From an uncultured Campylobacter sp. (GTDB lineage: Bacteria; Campylobacterota; Campylobacteria; Campylobacterales; Campylobacteraceae): DNA of 6,590 nucleotides. The position numbers and the translations under genes are program-made. Position 1 is the stretch's first letter. Every line of letters starts with the position of its first letter. The notes under the pieces were generated by a model, which saw only the letters and a program-made list of their open reading frames with translations, was not told the DNA's origin and did no database searches. Location: the NCBI GenBank assembly GCA_938036585.1, contig CALHQN010000274.1, positions 1 to 6,590 of the forward strand, in the 5' to 3' direction. Below, piece after piece: positions 4,539 through 6,590 of the stretch.

Positions 4539-6503
4539 AAAATCGAGAGCAAATTCTCCCCGAGCGAGGATCAAGAAAAAGCGATCGAAGGCATCGTCAC
4601 GGGCTTTCAAAGCGGCAATAAATACCAAACTCTTCTCGGAGTTACCGGCTCAGGCAAAACTTTTACCATGGCAAATATTATTAAGAGGCTTGGAATTCCG
4701 GCACTCGTAATGACGCATAACAAATCCCTCGCGGCGCAGCTTTATAGCGAATTTAAGGGCTTTTTCCCGCAAAATCACGTCGAGTATTTCATCAGCTACT
4801 ACGATTATTATCAGCCCGAGGCCTACATCCCCAGGCAGGATCTTTTCATCGAAAAGGACAGCGACGTAAATCAAGAGCTCGAGCGCTTGCGGCTAAGCGC
4901 CACGGCGAGCCTGCTAAGCTTTGACGACGTCATCACCGTAGCGTCAGTTTCGGCGAACTACGGCCTGGGCGATCCCGCCGAATACAAAGGCATGGTGCTG
5001 TTTTTTGAGATCGGATCAAAATTTAGCACTAAATTTTTGCTTCGTAAGCTCGTCGATATGGGCTACAAACGCAACGATGATTTTTTTGATCGCGGGAATT
5101 TTCGCGTAAACGGTGACGTGATCGACATCTATCCCGCGTATTTTAACGACGAGGCTTTTAGGATCGAGTTTTTCGGCGACGAGATAGAGGCGATGTATCA
5201 TCTGGACGTGCTAGAAAACAAAAAGACGCAGAGCGTCAAAAAATTTATTCTCTCCCCGACGAGCCAGTTCATCGTGGGCGAGCAGCGCCTAAAATCGACG
5301 ATCAAAGGGATCGAGGAGGAGCTTGAGCAGAGGCTGAAATTTTTCGAGGACGCGGGCAAGCTCGTAGAGGCGCAGCGGCTGAAAGGGCGCGTGGAATTTG
5401 ACCTTGAGATGCTGGGCGCTACGGGGATGTGCAAGGGGATCGAAAACTACGCGCGCTATCTGACCGACCAAAAGCCGGGCGAGACGCCCTATTCGCTCTT
5501 TGATTACTACGAGAGCAAGGGCAAGGACTACCTCGTCATCGTTGATGAAAGCCACGTGAGCCTGCCGCAGTTTCGCGGGATGTTCGCAGGAGATCGCAGC
5601 CGAAAAGAAACGCTCGTAGAATACGGCTTCCGTCTGCCTAGCGCACTTGATAACCGCCCGCTGATGTTTGATGAGTTTATCAATAAAAAGGCTAAATTTC
5701 TATTCGTCTCCGCAACGCCCAATGATTACGAGCTTGGTCTTAGCCGCGGAGCCGTATATGAGCAGATACTGCGCCCGACGGGACTACTCGATCCGCAGAT
5801 TATCTTAAAAGACAGCGACAATCAGGTTGAAATTTTACACGATATGGCAAAGGAGGTCATCGCGCGCGGCGAGCGGATCTTAGTGACCGTGCTAACCAAA
5901 AAGATGGCGGAGGAGCTGAGCAAATACTATCTGGAGCTTGGACTTAAGGTTAAATATATGCACTCGGACATCGATGCGATCGAGCGCAACGAGCTCATCC
6001 GCGGCCTTCGCAGCGGCGAATACGATATGCTAATCGGTATAAATCTGCTCCGCGAGGGGCTCGATCTGCCCGAAGTAAGCCTTATCGCGATCATGGATGC
6101 CGATAAAGAGGGCTTTTTGCGCTCACGTACCAGCCTCATTCAGACGATGGGGCGAGCCGCGCGAAACGTGAACGGGCAGGTCGTGATGTTTTGCAAAAAG
6201 ATCACCGCTTCGATGCAAGAGGCGATCGACATCACCCAAAAACGCCGTAAATTTCAAGATGAATACAACCGCGCCCACGGCATAACCCCGCATTCTGCGA
6301 GCCGCAATATCGAAGAGAGCCTAAAGATCGAGGACGGCACCGAAATTTTAAGAAAGGGCGCCAATTTAGAGAAAATGCCCGCCGCCGAGCGCGCCAAGAT
6401 CGTAAAGGAGCTTCGCAAACAGATGCTCGAAGCCGCGGCCGCGCTGGAGTTTGAAAAGGCCGCTGCGCTGCGCGATGAGATCGCGAAGCTTAGGAAGCTG
6501 TAA
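4527..6503 (+). CDS. uvrB: Excinuclease ABC subunit B (UvrB), DNA repair helicase
   Basis: UvrB receives damaged DNA from UvrA, opens the strands with ATP and recruits UvrC for dual incision in nucleotide excision repair. The 658-aa product is complete and of normal family length. Motifs run in order: Walker A GVTGSGKT (38-45); the damage-probing beta-hairpin [12 protein letters not shown] (91-102); the UvrA-interacting domain (about 150-250); DESH of the Walker B motif (340-343); FVSATP (393-398); [17 protein letters not shown] (504-520); QTMGRAARN (539-547); and a C-terminal UVR domain (625-658) that contacts UvrC. The start is TTG at 4527, with AAGGA (4516-4520) six bases upstream and the typical N-terminus [12 protein letters not shown] (10-21) soon after; no ATG competes. 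It has its own TATAAT promoter and diverges from the three-gene operon. No key residue is missing. Confidence 0.97.
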   Translation: MQNFKIESKFSPSEDQEKAIEGIVTGFQSGNKYQTLLGVTGSGKTFTMANIIKRLGIPALVMTHNKSLAAQLYSEFKGFFPQNHVEYFISYYDYYQPEAYIPRQDLFIEKDSDVNQELERLRLSATASLLSFDDVITVASVSANYGLGDPAEYKGMVLFFEIGSKFSTKFLLRKLVDMGYKRNDDFFDRGNFRVNGDVIDIYPAYFNDEAFRIEFFGDEIEAMYHLDVLENKKTQSVKKFILSPTSQFIVGEQRLKSTIKGIEEELEQRLKFFEDAGKLVEAQRLKGRVEFDLEMLGATGMCKGIENYARYLTDQKPGETPYSLFDYYESKGKDYLVIVDESHVSLPQFRGMFAGDRSRKETLVEYGFRLPSALDNRPLMFDEFINKKAKFLFVSATPNDYELGLSRGAVYEQILRPTGLLDPQIILKDSDNQVEILHDMAKEVIARGERILVTVLTKKMAEELSKYYLELGLKVKYMHSDIDAIERNELIRGLRSGEYDMLIGINLLREGLDLPEVSLIAIMDADKEGFLRSRTSLIQTMGRAARNVNGQVVMFCKKITASMQEAIDITQKRRKFQDEYNRAHGITPHSASRNIEESLKIEDGTEILRKGANLEKMPAAERAKIVKELRKQMLEAAAALEFEKAAALRDEIAKLRKL

Positions 6504-6590
6504 ATCGCGAGACTCGAAACGCCCTGAAATTTCGTCGTGAAATTTGCACGTTAAATTCCACCTGGCGGAGCGTAAAATTTGCGCGCGTAC
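6504..6590. other. Non-coding tail after uvrB
   Basis: Eighty-seven bases with three AAATTT words (near 6527, 6540 and 6575) and no recognisable gene. CGTG (6536-6539) and CACG (6547-6550) could form a four-pair hairpin, too small to call a terminator. Confidence 0.5.

Noticed and set aside
4504..4710. 68-aa plus-strand frame at the start of uvrB
   Set aside because: Overlaps uvrB in another frame; uvrB has full family motifs.

Overview
The window most likely comes from a Campylobacter of the oral, higher-GC type (C. gracilis, rectus, showae or concisus group). Three things suggest this: the gene families present, the mix of GC-rich coding DNA with gaps saturated by the A/T word AAATTT / AAAATTTTAAAATTTT, and AAGGA-type ribosome sites with a TTG start on uvrB. 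The species is an inference; no rRNA or other marker lies in the window.

Layout. Positions 9-1262 (+) encode an ATP-sulfurylase-family protein, probably cut at its 5' end by the window edge. After a 211-bp gap holding a long imperfect inverted repeat comes pgpA (1474-2010, +), the phosphatidylglycerophosphatase of phospholipid synthesis. From memory, C. jejuni has the same neighbour pair (Cj1609-Cj1610). About 510 bp without a convincing gene follow (2011-2519), rich in A/T palindromes. Next is an alpha/beta-hydrolase of 235 aa (2520-3227, +), then 270 bp of non-coding DNA with two consecutive inverted repeats.

On the minus strand, 4455 down to 3498 is a tight three-gene operon with overlapping stop and start codons. 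It encodes an 86-aa coiled-coil protein, a 78-aa protein of unknown function and a 154-aa single-pass membrane protein with a pilin-like outline. It is divergent from uvrB (4527-6503, +), the nucleotide-excision-repair helicase subunit, which is complete. The 71-bp divergent gap holds the promoter signals for both sides. The last 87 bp have no recognisable gene.

Functionally this is mostly core-genome housekeeping (lipid synthesis, DNA repair) with lineage-specific small genes. I see no mobile element, CRISPR array, tRNA, rRNA or defence system. The items most worth a second look are the ATP-sulfurylase homologue that has lost much of its usual active-site signature while keeping its metal-site cysteines, the small uncharacterised operon beside uvrB, and the palindromes in the gaps, one of which contains the uvrB start codon.
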